This document shows positions 8,430 to 17,899 of a stretch of 64,000 nucleotides of DNA, in pieces (the stretch's first letter is position 1; the number at the start of each line of letters is the position of its first letter). The translations under genes and the position numbers were made by a program. The DNA is taken from contig DASXUG010000017.1 of assembly GCA_036504995.1 (NCBI GenBank), positions 248,001 through 312,000 on the forward strand, in the 5' to 3' direction. This DNA comes from DASXUG01 sp036504995. Its GTDB lineage: Bacteria > Pseudomonadota > Gammaproteobacteria > Burkholderiales > Methylophilaceae. The notes under the pieces were generated by a model. That model did not search any database, was not told the origin of the DNA, and saw only the letters and a list, made by a program, of their open reading frames with translations.

Positions 8430-10343
8430 TTAACTACGACTCTCTAATTCTTCCCATCTCGCCAGTATTTGCTCGGTTTGCGTATCAATTTCAACTAACC
8501 GTGCCTGTAACTGTTTCACTTTTTCAGGGTTGTCGCGATAGAGGTTAGCATCTGCTAGTGTTAGGTTGATTTCTGTTTGTTCTACTTCCAGTTTTTCAAT
8601 AACCTCTGGCAGGCTTTCGAGTTCTTTTTGTTCTTTAAAGCTAAGTTTGCTGGCTGGCGCTTTTGTTGCCTCTTTGCTTGTGGCTTTAGGCGCTGGTTTA
8701 TTGTTGGTAGATTTGGTCTGTGAGGCGCTTTCTGCTTCGCGCTGTTGCGTAAAGCGCTGCCAATCGTCATAGCCGCCACCAAACTCAGTGAGGATGCCGT
8801 TGCCTTCAAAGGCGATGACTTGGGTGACGGTATTTTCTAAAAAAGCACGGTCATGGCTAACTAAAAACAGGGTGCCTGGGTATTCCTGTAACAGGCTTTC
8901 TAGTAGCTCCAGTGTGTCAATATCCAAGTCGTTGGTGGGCTCATCTAGCACCAGCACGTTGGCTGGGCGCGCGAATAGTCGTGCTAGCAGTAGGCGGTTG
9001 CGTTCCCCACCAGATAGTGATTTGACGGGTGATCGCGAGCGTTGTGGCGGAAATAAAAAGTCTTCTAAGTAGCTAATCACGTGTTTACGCTCATCGCCAA
9101 TTTGCACAAATTCAGAGCCAGGGCTGATGGTGTCGGCGAGGGTGGCTTCTTCATCCAACTGCTCACGCATTTGGTCGAAGTAGGCTACGTTCATATTGGT
9201 GCCGCGTTGAATGGTGCCGCTATCGGGCTCCTCTTCACCTAAAATAAGTTTGAGTAGGGTGGTTTTGCCTATGCCGTTGGGGCCGAGTAGGCCGATGCGG
9301 TCGCCACGTAAGATGCGTGTGGTAAAACTCTTGATTAAGGTGCGGTCGCCATAGGCTTTCACTACATTTTCTAACTCTGCCACTAGTTTACCTGAGCGTT
9401 CACCAGAATCTAGGGTGAGTTTGACATTACCTTGACGCTCGCGTCTGGCGGCTCGCTCTAAACGCAGGCGCTCTAGCTGGCGCACGCGACCTTCGTTGCG
9501 GGTACGGCGTGCTTTAATGCCTTGGCGGATCCATGCCTCTTCTTGTGCCAGCACTTTGTCGAATTTGGCAGCATGGGTAGCTTCAACTTCTAAAAGCTCC
9601 GCTTTTTTGATTTGATAGTTACCGTAAGTGCCGACAAAGTCGGTTAAATTGCCACGATCGAGTTCTACAATACGTGTGGCTAGCTTGTCTAGAAAGCGTC
9701 TGTCATGGGTGATAAATAGTACGCCACCTTTAAAGCCCAGCAATAAATCTTCTAGCCACTCAATCGCCTGTAAATCTAAATGGTTGGTAGGTTCATCTAG
9801 CAACAATACTTCAGGTTCAGCTACCAGTGCGCGTCCTAGGGCTACACGCTTACGCCAGCCCCCTGATAATTTTGCCACCATGGTATCGGCATCTAAACTT
9901 AAGCGGCTTAATACCGTTTCTACACGCGATTGCATATCCCAACCACCACGAACGTCCAGCTCATGTTGCAGGTTTTCCATTTTTGCCATCAAGGCATCAA
10001 AGTCAGCATCAGGTTCACTCATGGCATGGGTAACAGCATGATATTCCACCAGTATTTTCTGCATATCGCCTAAGCCTTCGGCGACGGCTTCATACACAGT
10101 ATGTGTGTGGTCTAACTCAGGCTCTTGTGGGACGTAAACAATACGTACAGATGGTGCGCGCCAGATGGTGCCATCATCTAATTTGGTTTCACCAGCGATA
10201 ACTTTAAGCATGCTGGATTTGCCAGCGCCATTGCGTCCAATTAAGCCTACACGCTCACCTGGGTCAAGTTGAAAAGCGGCTTTGTCCAATAAAGGGTGAT
10301 GACCAAAAGCAAGGGAGGCATTATCTAGCGTGATGTGAGGCAT
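8430..10343 (-). CDS. uup: ABC-F family ATPase, Uup type
   Basis: 637-aa soluble twin-ATPase. The first ABC unit has GRNGAGKS (36-43), LSGGWRKRV and LLLDEPTNHLD; the second has GPNGIGKTT, LSGGERNRL and VLDEPTNDLD. Between them lies the Arg-rich linker typical of ABC-F proteins. A Lys/Ala-rich segment and a C-terminal coiled coil (about the last 80 residues) mark the Uup/YheS branch rather than EttA. ABC-F proteins act on ribosomes or DNA repair intermediates, not in transport. I am sure of the family and less sure of Uup against YheS. Confidence 0.88.
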   Translation of the reverse strand: MPHITLDNASLAFGHHPLLDKAAFQLDPGERVGLIGRNGAGKSSMLKVIAGETKLDDGTIWRAPSVRIVYVPQEPELDHTHTVYEAVAEGLGDMQKILVEYHAVTHAMSEPDADFDALMAKMENLQHELDVRGGWDMQSRVETVLSRLSLDADTMVAKLSGGWRKRVALGRALVAEPEVLLLDEPTNHLDLQAIEWLEDLLLGFKGGVLFITHDRRFLDKLATRIVELDRGNLTDFVGTYGNYQIKKAELLEVEATHAAKFDKVLAQEEAWIRQGIKARRTRNEGRVRQLERLRLERAARRERQGNVKLTLDSGERSGKLVAELENVVKAYGDRTLIKSFTTRILRGDRIGLLGPNGIGKTTLLKLILGEEEPDSGTIQRGTNMNVAYFDQMREQLDEEATLADTISPGSEFVQIGDERKHVISYLEDFLFPPQRSRSPVKSLSGGERNRLLLARLFARPANVLVLDEPTNDLDIDTLELLESLLQEYPGTLFLVSHDRAFLENTVTQVIAFEGNGILTEFGGGYDDWQRFTQQREAESASQTKSTNNKPAPKATSKEATKAPASKLSFKEQKELESLPEVIEKLEVEQTEINLTLADANLYRDNPEKVKQLQARLVEIDTQTEQILARWEELESRS

Positions 10344-10553
10344 GGGGTTTGACTTTTAAAGTATGATGCGGTTGTTTGGCGCGTATTATAAACGGGCTGA
10401 TGCTTAGATAGGAGAGTGAGGCCAAATTTAGTTTGGAGTTGACTATTTGTGTCTTAGTCGTAGGTTTTTATTTGGGTTGAATGTACAGTTTTGAACAGTG
10501 ATGTTATATTTGTTTGACTTTGTATTTTATTGATGGAAACTTTAGAGAGAAAA

Positions 10554-10592
10554 ATGAACGCTGATTATTATATTTTGCGTGTGCCACAATAA
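10554..10592 (+). CDS. Possible 12-codon leader ORF before the acetyltransferase
   Basis: ATG at 10554 after TTTAGAGAGAAA, a plausible ribosome binding site, reads MNADYYILRVPQ and stops at TAA immediately adjacent to the next ATG (TAAATG). The downstream gene has no Shine-Dalgarno of its own, so translation may be coupled through this short frame. There is no run of one amino acid that would suggest classic attenuation. It may be chance. Confidence 0.35.
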   Translation: MNADYYILRVPQ

Positions 10593-11102
10593 ATGGAAAC
10601 GGTTTCAGCTACTACTCCTGATTGGGAAAGAGAAAAAAAGCCCCGCTTTGCTTGGGTGCCTTCGCGGTCATTGCTTGCAAGTATTCGTGATTATCAAAAG
10701 TACCAGTCTAGTAAAAATCCCATTGTAATGCTGCTTAAAAAAATTGCAGTGTTGCGCCATCGATTTTGGAGTATTGTCACTGGCGCCGATATTCCCCTGA
10801 ACTCTAAGATTGGTGGGGGAGTGGTCATGCTTCACCCTAACGGTATTGTTATTCATCCTGATGCCGTGATAGGCCCTAATTGTATGATATTCCAGCAAGT
10901 AACCATAGGTACCGCAAACTATTCATCAGGACTTCCTGTGATTGGTGGGCATGTGGATATTGGTGCAGGCGCGAAGATACTGGGTGGAATTACCATTGGT
11001 AACCATGTCACTATTGGGGCTAACGCAGTAGTGACTAAAAGTTTGCCCGATGGCGTGGTGGCTGTGGGCGTGCCAGCTGTAATTATCAGTAAAGCAAAAT
11101 GA
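10593..11102 (+). CDS. Serine acetyltransferase-like hexapeptide protein
   Basis: 169-aa left-handed beta-helix acyltransferase. Hexapeptide repeats run from about residue 68 to 160 and include HPNGIVIHPDAVIGPNC and the GANAVVTKSLPDG motif common to CysE-like enzymes. It lacks the alpha-helical N-terminal domain of true CysE, and a full cysE is present at 46030-46776. O-acetylation of a sugar or other small molecule is more likely than serine acetylation. It follows the short leader frame without a gap. Confidence 0.78.
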   Translation: METVSATTPDWEREKKPRFAWVPSRSLLASIRDYQKYQSSKNPIVMLLKKIAVLRHRFWSIVTGADIPLNSKIGGGVVMLHPNGIVIHPDAVIGPNCMIFQQVTIGTANYSSGLPVIGGHVDIGAGAKILGGITIGNHVTIGANAVVTKSLPDGVVAVGVPAVIISKAK

Positions 11103-11151
11103 TTTCCGTACGTTAAATTAACTGCATGCCAGTGATTTTTAAAACTCCCAT

Positions 11152-11180
11152 TTGATAGCCGCACGGCTTTCAGCTATAAT
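11152..11180 (+). promoter_or_regulatory. Sigma-70-type promoter of carAB
   Basis: TTGATA (11152-11157) and TATAAT (11175-11180) are separated by exactly 17 bases. This puts the start of transcription near 11187, about 88 bases before the carA start. Confidence 0.8.
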
Positions 11181-11194
11181 TCAACTATTAACAG

Positions 11195-11225
11195 GCGGGA
11201 AGAGTCTTAACTCCTCCCGCTTTGC
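11195..11225 (+). promoter_or_regulatory. Leader hairpin before carA
   Basis: GCGGGAAGAG (11195-11204) pairs with CTCCTCCCGC (11211-11220) with one mismatch and a six-base loop, followed by only three T. It begins about 8 bases after the predicted start site. It could be a weak attenuator or an mRNA-stabilising 5' hairpin. Confidence 0.5.
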
Positions 11226-11274
11226 ATATCCGCTCTCAGTCGAGCGACAACACTTATAAAACAAGGGGTTAAAC

Positions 11275-12408
11275 GTGCCGCAACACACACCAGCCATGTT
11301 GGTTCTTGCTGATGGAACAGTGTTTCGTGGACTTTCAATTGGTGCGCTTGGTCATACCGTAGGTGAGGTGGTGTTTAATACCTCAATGACGGGCTATCAA
11401 GAAATTCTGACCGATCCTTCCTACACGCAACAAATCGTTACCTTAACTTATCCACATATTGGCAATACAGGCGTTAATGCCGAAGATGTTGAGTCAAATC
11501 AGGTCTACGCAAATGGTTTGATTATTCGTGATTTACCGTTAATGCATAGTAATTTTCGCAGTGAGCAAAGTTTATCTGACTATCTGGTCACCAACAATGT
11601 AGTGGCAATTGCAGATATTGATACACGTAAGCTCACCCGTATTTTGCGTGAAAAAGGCGCACAAGCAGGCTGTATTATTGCGGGCGAAGTTGATGAGGCT
11701 AAAGCCCTTGAACTGGCACGCACCTTCCCTGGTCTGTCAGGGATGGACTTGGCTAAAGTAGTTAGTGTAAAAGCCGCTTACGAATTCACTGAGGGCGAGT
11801 GGGCGCTTGGTAAAGGCTACGCTAAAGATTCAGCCCCCAGTTATCATGTGGTGGCTTTTGATTATGGTGTTAAGCGCAATATTCTCCGTATGCTGGTTGC
11901 GCGCGGCTGTAAAGTGACCGTGTTGCCTGCGCAAGCAACGGCTGCAGACGCGTTGGCTCACAATCCAGATGGTGTGTTTCTGTCCAATGGTCCAGGTGAT
12001 CCTGAGCCCTGTGATTATGCTATCAGCGCGATTAAAACAATTATGGACGCTGGAAAACCAGTATTCGGTATCTGCCTAGGGCATCAGTTGTTGGCGTTGG
12101 CATCTGGTGCAAAAACTTTAAAAATGAAGTTTGGTCACCATGGTGCCAATCATCCTGTGCAAGATATTGAAAGCAAGAAGGTTTATATTACCAGTCAAAA
12201 CCATGGCTTTGCGGTAGATTCAGCCAATTTGCCTGCGAATATCAAACCAACCCATATTTCATTGTTTGATGGTAGTTTGCAAGGCATTACCCGCACGGAT
12301 AGACCTGCGTTCAGTTTTCAGGGGCATCCTGAAGCGAGCCCAGGTCCGACCGAAATGAGTTATTTGTTCGATAAGTTTATCGATTTAATGAAACAACATA
12401 AGCAGTAA
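11275..12408 (+). CDS. carA: Carbamoyl-phosphate synthase small subunit
   Basis: Glutamine amidotransferase subunit that delivers ammonia to CarB for arginine and pyrimidine synthesis. The N-terminal CPSase domain (about 1-150) is followed by a class I amidotransferase domain with the nucleophile Cys267 in GICLGHQ and a His/Glu pair in GHPEASPGP. GTG start after AAGGGGTTAAAC, a good ribosome binding site; 377 aa is normal. It is 7 bp upstream of carB and shares its promoter. Confidence 0.97.
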   Translation: MPQHTPAMLVLADGTVFRGLSIGALGHTVGEVVFNTSMTGYQEILTDPSYTQQIVTLTYPHIGNTGVNAEDVESNQVYANGLIIRDLPLMHSNFRSEQSLSDYLVTNNVVAIADIDTRKLTRILREKGAQAGCIIAGEVDEAKALELARTFPGLSGMDLAKVVSVKAAYEFTEGEWALGKGYAKDSAPSYHVVAFDYGVKRNILRMLVARGCKVTVLPAQATAADALAHNPDGVFLSNGPGDPEPCDYAISAIKTIMDAGKPVFGICLGHQLLALASGAKTLKMKFGHHGANHPVQDIESKKVYITSQNHGFAVDSANLPANIKPTHISLFDGSLQGITRTDRPAFSFQGHPEASPGPTEMSYLFDKFIDLMKQHKQ

Positions 12409-12415
12409 ACAATTT

Positions 12416-15400
12416 ATGGCAAAACGTACAGACATCAAATCTATTCTCATTATCGGCGCTGGCCCTATTGTTATCGGGCAGGCTTGTGAATTCGATTACT
12501 CGGGCGCTCAGGCTTGTAAAGCCCTACGTGAAGAGGGGTACCGCGTTATATTGGTCAACTCTAACCCCGCAACTATCATGACAGACCCTGAGATGGCGGA
12601 TGCCACTTATATTGAGCCTGTGACATGGCAAGTAGTTGAGAAAATTATTGCTAAAGAGCGCCCAGATGCTTTGTTGCCGACGATGGGTGGACAAACTGCG
12701 CTTAATTGCGCATTAGATTTAGATAAGCATGGCGTATTACAAAAATACAATGTCGAGTTGATTGGTGCCTCAAAAGAGGCGATTGATAAAGCAGAAGATC
12801 GCCAAAAATTCAAAGAAGCCATGACCAAGATTGGTCTGGGTTCAGCACGCTCTTCTATGGCGCATAGCTTGGAAGAGGCTTTGCAAGTACAAGCCAGCAT
12901 TGGCTACCCTGTGATTATTCGCCCATCATTTACTATGGGTGGTAGTGGTGGCGGGATTGCTTATAATCGCGAGGAGTTCCTTACTATTTGCGAACGTGGC
13001 TTAGATGCCTCTCCAACTAAAGAGCTGTTGATTGAGGAGTCTTTGCTAGGTTGGAAAGAGTATGAGATGGAAGTGGTACGTGATAGTGCAGACAACTGTA
13101 TTATCATTTGTTCAATCGAAAACTTAGATCCAATGGGCGTGCATACGGGTGACTCAATCACTGTGGCGCCAGCGCAAACCTTGACGGATAAAGAGTACCA
13201 AATTATGCGTAACGCCTCACTGGCGGTATTGCGCGAGATTGGTGTGGATACTGGCGGTTCAAACGTGCAGTTTGCCATTAATCCAGATGATGGTCGCATG
13301 ATCGTGATCGAGATGAACCCACGGGTGTCACGCTCTTCTGCGTTGGCCTCAAAAGCCACGGGTTTTCCTATCGCAAAGGTTGCTGCTAAATTAGCTGTAG
13401 GCTTTACTTTAGATGAGTTGCGTAACGAAATTACAGGCGGTGCAACACCAGCATCATTCGAGCCGTCAATTGACTATGTAGTCACTAAAATCCCGCGTTT
13501 TGCGTTTGAGAAATTTCCGCAGGCAGACTCGCGTCTAACCACACAAATGAAATCTGTGGGTGAAGTGATGGCGATAGGTCGTACTTTCCAAGAGTCATTC
13601 CAAAAAGCCTTACGTGGTCTTGAGGTAGGTGTAGATGGTTTGGATGAAAAAACAACAGATGAAGATGTCATCGCCAAAGAGTTGGGCGAGCCGGGCCCTG
13701 AGCGTATTTGGTACGTGGGCGATGCCATGCGCATTGGTTTTAGCTTAGAAAAAATTCACGAATTGTCCAAAATTGACCCTTGGTTTTTAGTGCAAATCGA
13801 AGATATTATCAAGCGCGAACAAGCACTTAAAGGTAAGCAAATTGCAGACTTAGAACGCGATGATTTGTATCAACTTAAACGTCGTGGCTTTTCTGATCGT
13901 CGCTTAGCGCATTTGTTAGATACCGATCAGCATGCGGTACGTGCATACCGTCAAGCGTTGAAGGTACGCCCTGTATACAAGCGAGTGGACACTTGCGCAG
14001 CAGAGTTTTCGACCGATACTGCGTATATGTATTCTACCTATGAAGAAGAGTGCGAAGCCCAGCCAACTGATAAAAAGAAAATCATGGTATTGGGCGGAGG
14101 TCCTAACCGCATTGGCCAAGGGATTGAATTTGACTATTGCTGTGTGCATGCCGCTTTTGCCATGCGTGAAGATGGCTATGAGACTATTATGGTCAATTGC
14201 AACCCCGAAACGGTTTCGACCGATTACGACACCTCAGACCGCTTATATTTTGAACCAGTGACGCTAGAAGATGTGCTGGAAATTGTTGCGATTGAAAAGC
14301 CTGTTGGCGTGATTGTCCAGTATGGTGGTCAAACGCCACTTAAGTTGGCACGTGCACTAGAGAAGGCTGGTGTGCCAATTGTTGGTACCAGCCCAGACGC
14401 CATTGACCGTGCTGAAGACCGCGAGCGCTTCCAGCAAATGTTGCAAGAGCTGGGTTTAAAGCAACCACCAAATCGTACAGCACGCACCCCAGAAGAGGCA
14501 CTGCGCTTGGCGATGGAAATTGGTTATCCATTAGTGGTGCGCCCATCATACGTGTTAGGTGGCCGTGCGATGGAAATCGTGCAAGAGCAGTCACAACTTG
14601 AGCGCTATATGCGTGAAGCGGTGAAAGTATCTAACGAGTCGCCTGTGTTGCTAGACCGCTTCTTAAACGATGCGCTTGAAATTGATGTGGATGCTTTATG
14701 TGACGGTGAAAATGTGATTATCGGTGGCATTATGGAACACGTGGAACAAGCAGGTGTGCACTCTGGTGACTCTGCATGTTCGTTGCCGCCTTACAGCATT
14801 TCAGCCGAGTTACAAGATGAGTTGCGTAAGCAAACTGTACAAATGGCGAAAGCGCTAGGTGTCGTTGGTTTAATGAACGTACAGTTTGCGATTCAAGGCA
14901 CGACAGTTTTTGTGCTAGAGGTCAATCCACGTGCCTCACGTACCGTGCCATTTGTATCTAAAGCTTGCGGTCTACAATTGGCGAAGATTGCAGCACGTTG
15001 TATGGTGGGTACAAGTTTGCAAGCGCAAGGCGTAACTAAAGAAGTGATTCCACCTTATTACTCAGTCAAAGAAGCGGTCTTCCCTTTTATTAAATTCCCA
15101 GGGGTAGATACGATTTTAGGCCCTGAAATGAAGTCCACAGGTGAAGTCATGGGCGTAGGCCGTACTTTTGCTGAGGCTTTTGTGAAGTCACAATTAGGTT
15201 GCGGCATTAAATTGCCAAAATCTGGTAAGGCCTTTATTAGCGTACGTAAAGAGGACCGTGAACGTGTAGTCGATATTGCACAAGATCTGGCTAATATAGG
15301 CTTCCAGTTGTTTGCAACGCGCGGAACAGCCAGCGCGTTAGCAGCAGCAGGCCTAGCGGTAACCCCAGTGAATAAAGTGGCAGAGGGTCGCCCGCATATT

Positions 15401-15625
15401 GTTGATATGATTAAAAATGGTGAAATTAACTTTATCGTTAACGTCACTGAAGATAAAAAAGCAGTAGCCGATTCATATGAGATACGTCGCAGTGCATTAC
15501 AGCATAAAGTCACGTATTACACGACATTAGCAGGCGCTAAAGCGGCTTGTATCGGCATGGGTTTTACGCACGAACTAGAAGTGCATGCATTACAGGGCTT
15601 GCATACTGAGCTAACTCAGTCATAA
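12416..15625 (+). CDS. carB: Carbamoyl-phosphate synthase large subunit
   Basis: 1069-aa synthetase that forms carbamoyl phosphate from bicarbonate, ammonia and two ATP. It shows the expected internal duplication: two ATP-grasp halves, beginning ILIIGAGPIVIGQACEFDYS and IMVLGGGPNRIGQGIEFDYC respectively, and a C-terminal allosteric MGS-like domain (about 930-1069). All features look intact. It is followed by a strong terminator, so carAB is a closed two-gene operon. Confidence 0.98.
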   Translation: MAKRTDIKSILIIGAGPIVIGQACEFDYSGAQACKALREEGYRVILVNSNPATIMTDPEMADATYIEPVTWQVVEKIIAKERPDALLPTMGGQTALNCALDLDKHGVLQKYNVELIGASKEAIDKAEDRQKFKEAMTKIGLGSARSSMAHSLEEALQVQASIGYPVIIRPSFTMGGSGGGIAYNREEFLTICERGLDASPTKELLIEESLLGWKEYEMEVVRDSADNCIIICSIENLDPMGVHTGDSITVAPAQTLTDKEYQIMRNASLAVLREIGVDTGGSNVQFAINPDDGRMIVIEMNPRVSRSSALASKATGFPIAKVAAKLAVGFTLDELRNEITGGATPASFEPSIDYVVTKIPRFAFEKFPQADSRLTTQMKSVGEVMAIGRTFQESFQKALRGLEVGVDGLDEKTTDEDVIAKELGEPGPERIWYVGDAMRIGFSLEKIHELSKIDPWFLVQIEDIIKREQALKGKQIADLERDDLYQLKRRGFSDRRLAHLLDTDQHAVRAYRQALKVRPVYKRVDTCAAEFSTDTAYMYSTYEEECEAQPTDKKKIMVLGGGPNRIGQGIEFDYCCVHAAFAMREDGYETIMVNCNPETVSTDYDTSDRLYFEPVTLEDVLEIVAIEKPVGVIVQYGGQTPLKLARALEKAGVPIVGTSPDAIDRAEDRERFQQMLQELGLKQPPNRTARTPEEALRLAMEIGYPLVVRPSYVLGGRAMEIVQEQSQLERYMREAVKVSNESPVLLDRFLNDALEIDVDALCDGENVIIGGIMEHVEQAGVHSGDSACSLPPYSISAELQDELRKQTVQMAKALGVVGLMNVQFAIQGTTVFVLEVNPRASRTVPFVSKACGLQLAKIAARCMVGTSLQAQGVTKEVIPPYYSVKEAVFPFIKFPGVDTILGPEMKSTGEVMGVGRTFAEAFVKSQLGCGIKLPKSGKAFISVRKEDRERVVDIAQDLANIGFQLFATRGTASALAAAGLAVTPVNKVAEGRPHIVDMIKNGEINFIVNVTEDKKAVADSYEIRRSALQHKVTYYTTLAGAKAACIGMGFTHELEVHALQGLHTELTQS

Positions 15626-15642
15626 TATAGCCATTGCAAACG

Positions 15643-15680
15643 AAAACCACGCCTATATAGGTGTGGTTTTTTGTTTTTTT
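15643..15680 (+). terminator. Rho-independent terminator of carAB
   Basis: AAAACCACGCCT (15643-15654) pairs with AGGTGTGGTTTT (15659-15670) over a four-base loop, followed by TT-G-T7. Confidence 0.92.
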
Positions 15681-15790
15681 GGTGGTTTGAAAAACAGATG
15701 TACGTGTAAATGATATGTATCAATATTAAGTAACGTTTTTAAAAATAAAATTAAAAAAAGTAAAGTTAGATATAGCGAAGGCAGATAAGT

Positions 15791-16267
15791 ATGAATCAAA
15801 TTCCCGTCACCGTTAAAGGTGCAGAGCTTTTAAAAGAAGAGTTGCAACGCTTGCGTAGCGTTGACCGCCCGAATGTAATTCAAGCCATTGCAGAGGCGCG
15901 TGCGCAAGGTGACCTTTCTGAAAATGCTGAATATGACGCGGCCAAAGAAAAGCAAAGTTTTATTGAGGGTCGTATTGCAGAAATTGAAGCCAAGCTCTCA
16001 AATGCAATGATTATCGATCCAAAAACACTTAACGCCGAAGGTCGTTGCGTATTTGGTGCCACAGTAGAGGTTGAAGATTTGGATGAAGGTGGTGCAACCA
16101 CTTATCAAATCGTGGGCGATGATGAAGCGGACATTAAAACTGGTAAAATTTCCATCAGCTCTCCTATTGCCCGCGCATTGATTGGCAAGGTTGAGGGTGA
16201 CGTGGCAGAAGTAATGGCACCAGGCGGCATCCGTTCATACGAAGTTGTGGCTGTGCAATATATTTAA
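15791..16267 (+). CDS. greA: Transcription elongation factor GreA
   Basis: Factor that rescues backtracked RNA polymerase by stimulating transcript cleavage. The 158-aa length, the N-terminal coiled coil with the acidic tip (ARAQGDLSENAEYDAAKE, about 36-53) and the C-terminal FKBP-like domain (SPIARALIGKVEGD) identify it. It follows the carAB terminator with its own upstream region and is 18 bp before the DUF4149 gene. Confidence 0.96.
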   Translation: MNQIPVTVKGAELLKEELQRLRSVDRPNVIQAIAEARAQGDLSENAEYDAAKEKQSFIEGRIAEIEAKLSNAMIIDPKTLNAEGRCVFGATVEVEDLDEGGATTYQIVGDDEADIKTGKISISSPIARALIGKVEGDVAEVMAPGGIRSYEVVAVQYI

Positions 16268-16285
16268 TAGGTGATGATTTAAATC

Positions 16286-16738
16286 ATGAAACGCTGGTCC
16301 GATAAACTTGCTTTAATCCTGACTACTTTGTGGGTGGGAGCGCTGTGGTCTATCGGATTTATTGCGGTACAGGTGCTATTTAATGTCTTGCAGCATGATA
16401 AGCAAATGGCTGGCATGCTCGCAGGGCATATGTTTACTGTAGTTTCTTACGTCGGTATTGTATGTGCCGCTTATTTAATTGTTTACCGCCTATTACAAGC
16501 TGGTTTTTCAGCGTTCAAGCAGGGCTTCTTCTGGGCGCTATTGATTATGTTGCTGCTGACTTTGGCTGGTGAATTTGGGATACAGCCGATTTTGGCCAGT
16601 TTAAAAGCGCAGGCATTGCCAGCAGACGTGATGCAAAGTGTGTTTGCTAACCGCTTTAGAGCGTGGCATGGTGTGGCGAGTGTGGCTTACTTGATTGAGT
16701 GTCTGCTAGGCTTGGTCTTAATATTTAAACTTAGATAA
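16286..16738 (+). CDS. DUF4149 family membrane protein
   Basis: 150-aa protein with four predicted membrane helices (about residues 8-30, 45-68, 78-98, 126-148). The TTLWVGALWSIGFIAVQVLF start and RAWHGVASVAYLIE segment match DUF4149 proteins that sit between greA and yhbY in many betaproteobacteria. The function is unknown. Probably cotranscribed with greA. Confidence 0.8.
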   Translation: MKRWSDKLALILTTLWVGALWSIGFIAVQVLFNVLQHDKQMAGMLAGHMFTVVSYVGIVCAAYLIVYRLLQAGFSAFKQGFFWALLIMLLLTLAGEFGIQPILASLKAQALPADVMQSVFANRFRAWHGVASVAYLIECLLGLVLIFKLR

Positions 16739-16823
16739 ACAATGTTTAAATGGCTGTAGTCACTTACAATAGCCCACAGCGCAATAGCCACAGTGCAAGA
16801 GCTATAGTGACCAAGCCTAAAAC

Positions 16824-17129
16824 TTAAACTTTTGGAATAATGATTTTTGGTGTTTCACCATTTTGAATATTAGCACGGCGATAAATCACTAATTGTTTAC
16901 CAATATGATGTACTGCAATTGCATTGGATTTCTCACAAATTTCTTCTAACATTTGGACGCGTAATTCTCTATCATCACCCAGCACTTTAATTTTAATGAG
17001 TTCATGGGCTTTTAAGCTAGCATCAATTTCTTTTAATACTTGTTCTGTCAGGCCATTATTGCCTATCATGACAACGGCATTCAGTTTGTGGGCTAGGCTA
17101 CGTAAAAAACTAATTTGTTTGCTATTCAA
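16824..17129 (-). CDS. yhbY: YhbY family RNA-binding protein (CRM domain)
   Basis: 101-aa single CRM-domain protein. It has LRSLAHKLNAVVMIGNNGLT at the start and a final HHIGKQLVIYR segment, the family's RNA-binding surface. E. coli YhbY associates with the 50S subunit precursor. It is divergent from rlmE, the usual arrangement in beta- and gammaproteobacteria. Confidence 0.93.
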   Translation of the reverse strand: MNSKQISFLRSLAHKLNAVVMIGNNGLTEQVLKEIDASLKAHELIKIKVLGDDRELRVQMLEEICEKSNAIAVHHIGKQLVIYRRANIQNGETPKIIIPKV

Positions 17130-17245
17130 TTGAAATATCTGCTTGATTTAAAAAGGCTTGCATTTTATCACGCTGTTGATATAAATCATAAAATTCCATG
17201 TTACTTTACATAAAATAATCTTGTATGAAATGCCGAACTTAATCT

Positions 17246-17866
17246 ATGAAAAGAACAAAGACCAGCAAAGCTTGGATGCAAGAGCATCTCAATGACGAGT
17301 ATGTGAAGCGTGCGCAAAAAGATGGGTATCGAGCACGAGCCGCCTATAAGCTGATTGAAATCGATGATAAAGATCATCTGATTAAACCTGGTATGACCTT
17401 GGTGGATCTGGGCTCTACCCCAGGCAGCTGGTCGCAGGTCGCCATACAACGCCTGAAAGGGCAGGGGCATGTGATTGCTTTAGATTTGCTGGATATGGCG
17501 CCCATTCCAGGCGTGCAATTCATTCAAGGGGATTTTCGAGAGGATGCTGTATTACAGCAATTAGAAAAAAGTTTAAATGGTAAGCCTATAGACCTTGTAA
17601 TTGCGGATATGGCCCCCAATATAACGGGTATAAGTTCCGTTGATCAACCAAATGCTGCTTATTTAACTGAGTTAGCATTGGAGTTCAGCCTGAAATGGTT
17701 GAAACCTGATGGCCATTTCTTGGTCAAAGTTTTTGTGGGCTCGGGTTTTGATGAAATAGTAAAAAGTATGCGTTTGGGTTTCGAAAAGGTAGTGACGCGT
17801 AAACCTAAAGCCTCACGGGATCGCAGTAGTGAAGTGTATTTGTTAGGTTTGAAACGAAAAGCTTAG
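17246..17866 (+). CDS. rlmE: 23S rRNA 2'-O-methyltransferase (U2552)
   Basis: Methylates the ribose of U2552 of 23S rRNA late in 50S assembly. The K-D-K-E catalytic tetrad can be seen in ARAAYKLIEID, VIADMAPN, FLVKVF and SSEVYLLG; the SAM-binding motif is VDLGSTPGSWSQV. Length of 206 aa is normal. The stop codon lies inside a 19-bp tandem repeat (17857-17894). ftsH follows after 163 bp. Confidence 0.96.
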   Translation: MKRTKTSKAWMQEHLNDEYVKRAQKDGYRARAAYKLIEIDDKDHLIKPGMTLVDLGSTPGSWSQVAIQRLKGQGHVIALDLLDMAPIPGVQFIQGDFREDAVLQQLEKSLNGKPIDLVIADMAPNITGISSVDQPNAAYLTELALEFSLKWLKPDGHFLVKVFVGSGFDEIVKSMRLGFEKVVTRKPKASRDRSSEVYLLGLKRKA

Positions 17867-17895
17867 TATTTTAGTAAAAGCTTAGTGTTTTAGTA
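17857..17895 (+). repeat. 19-bp tandem duplication at the rlmE stop codon
   Basis: Two head-to-tail copies of a 19-base unit beginning AAAAGCTTAGT (17857-17875 and 17876-17894) differ at one base. The first copy includes the rlmE stop codon. Confidence 0.85.
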
Positions 17896-17899
17896 GATA

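Noticed and set aside
12607..15513. Many long antisense frames inside carB, and similar frames opposite iscS and ftsH
   Set aside because: They are shadows of strong coding sequence on the other strand and lack start signals or recognisable domains.
16739..16823. Imperfect repeats (AATAGCC-type) between the DUF4149 gene and yhbY as an RNA gene
   Set aside because: No stable hairpin, promoter or terminator could be drawn; too short and irregular.
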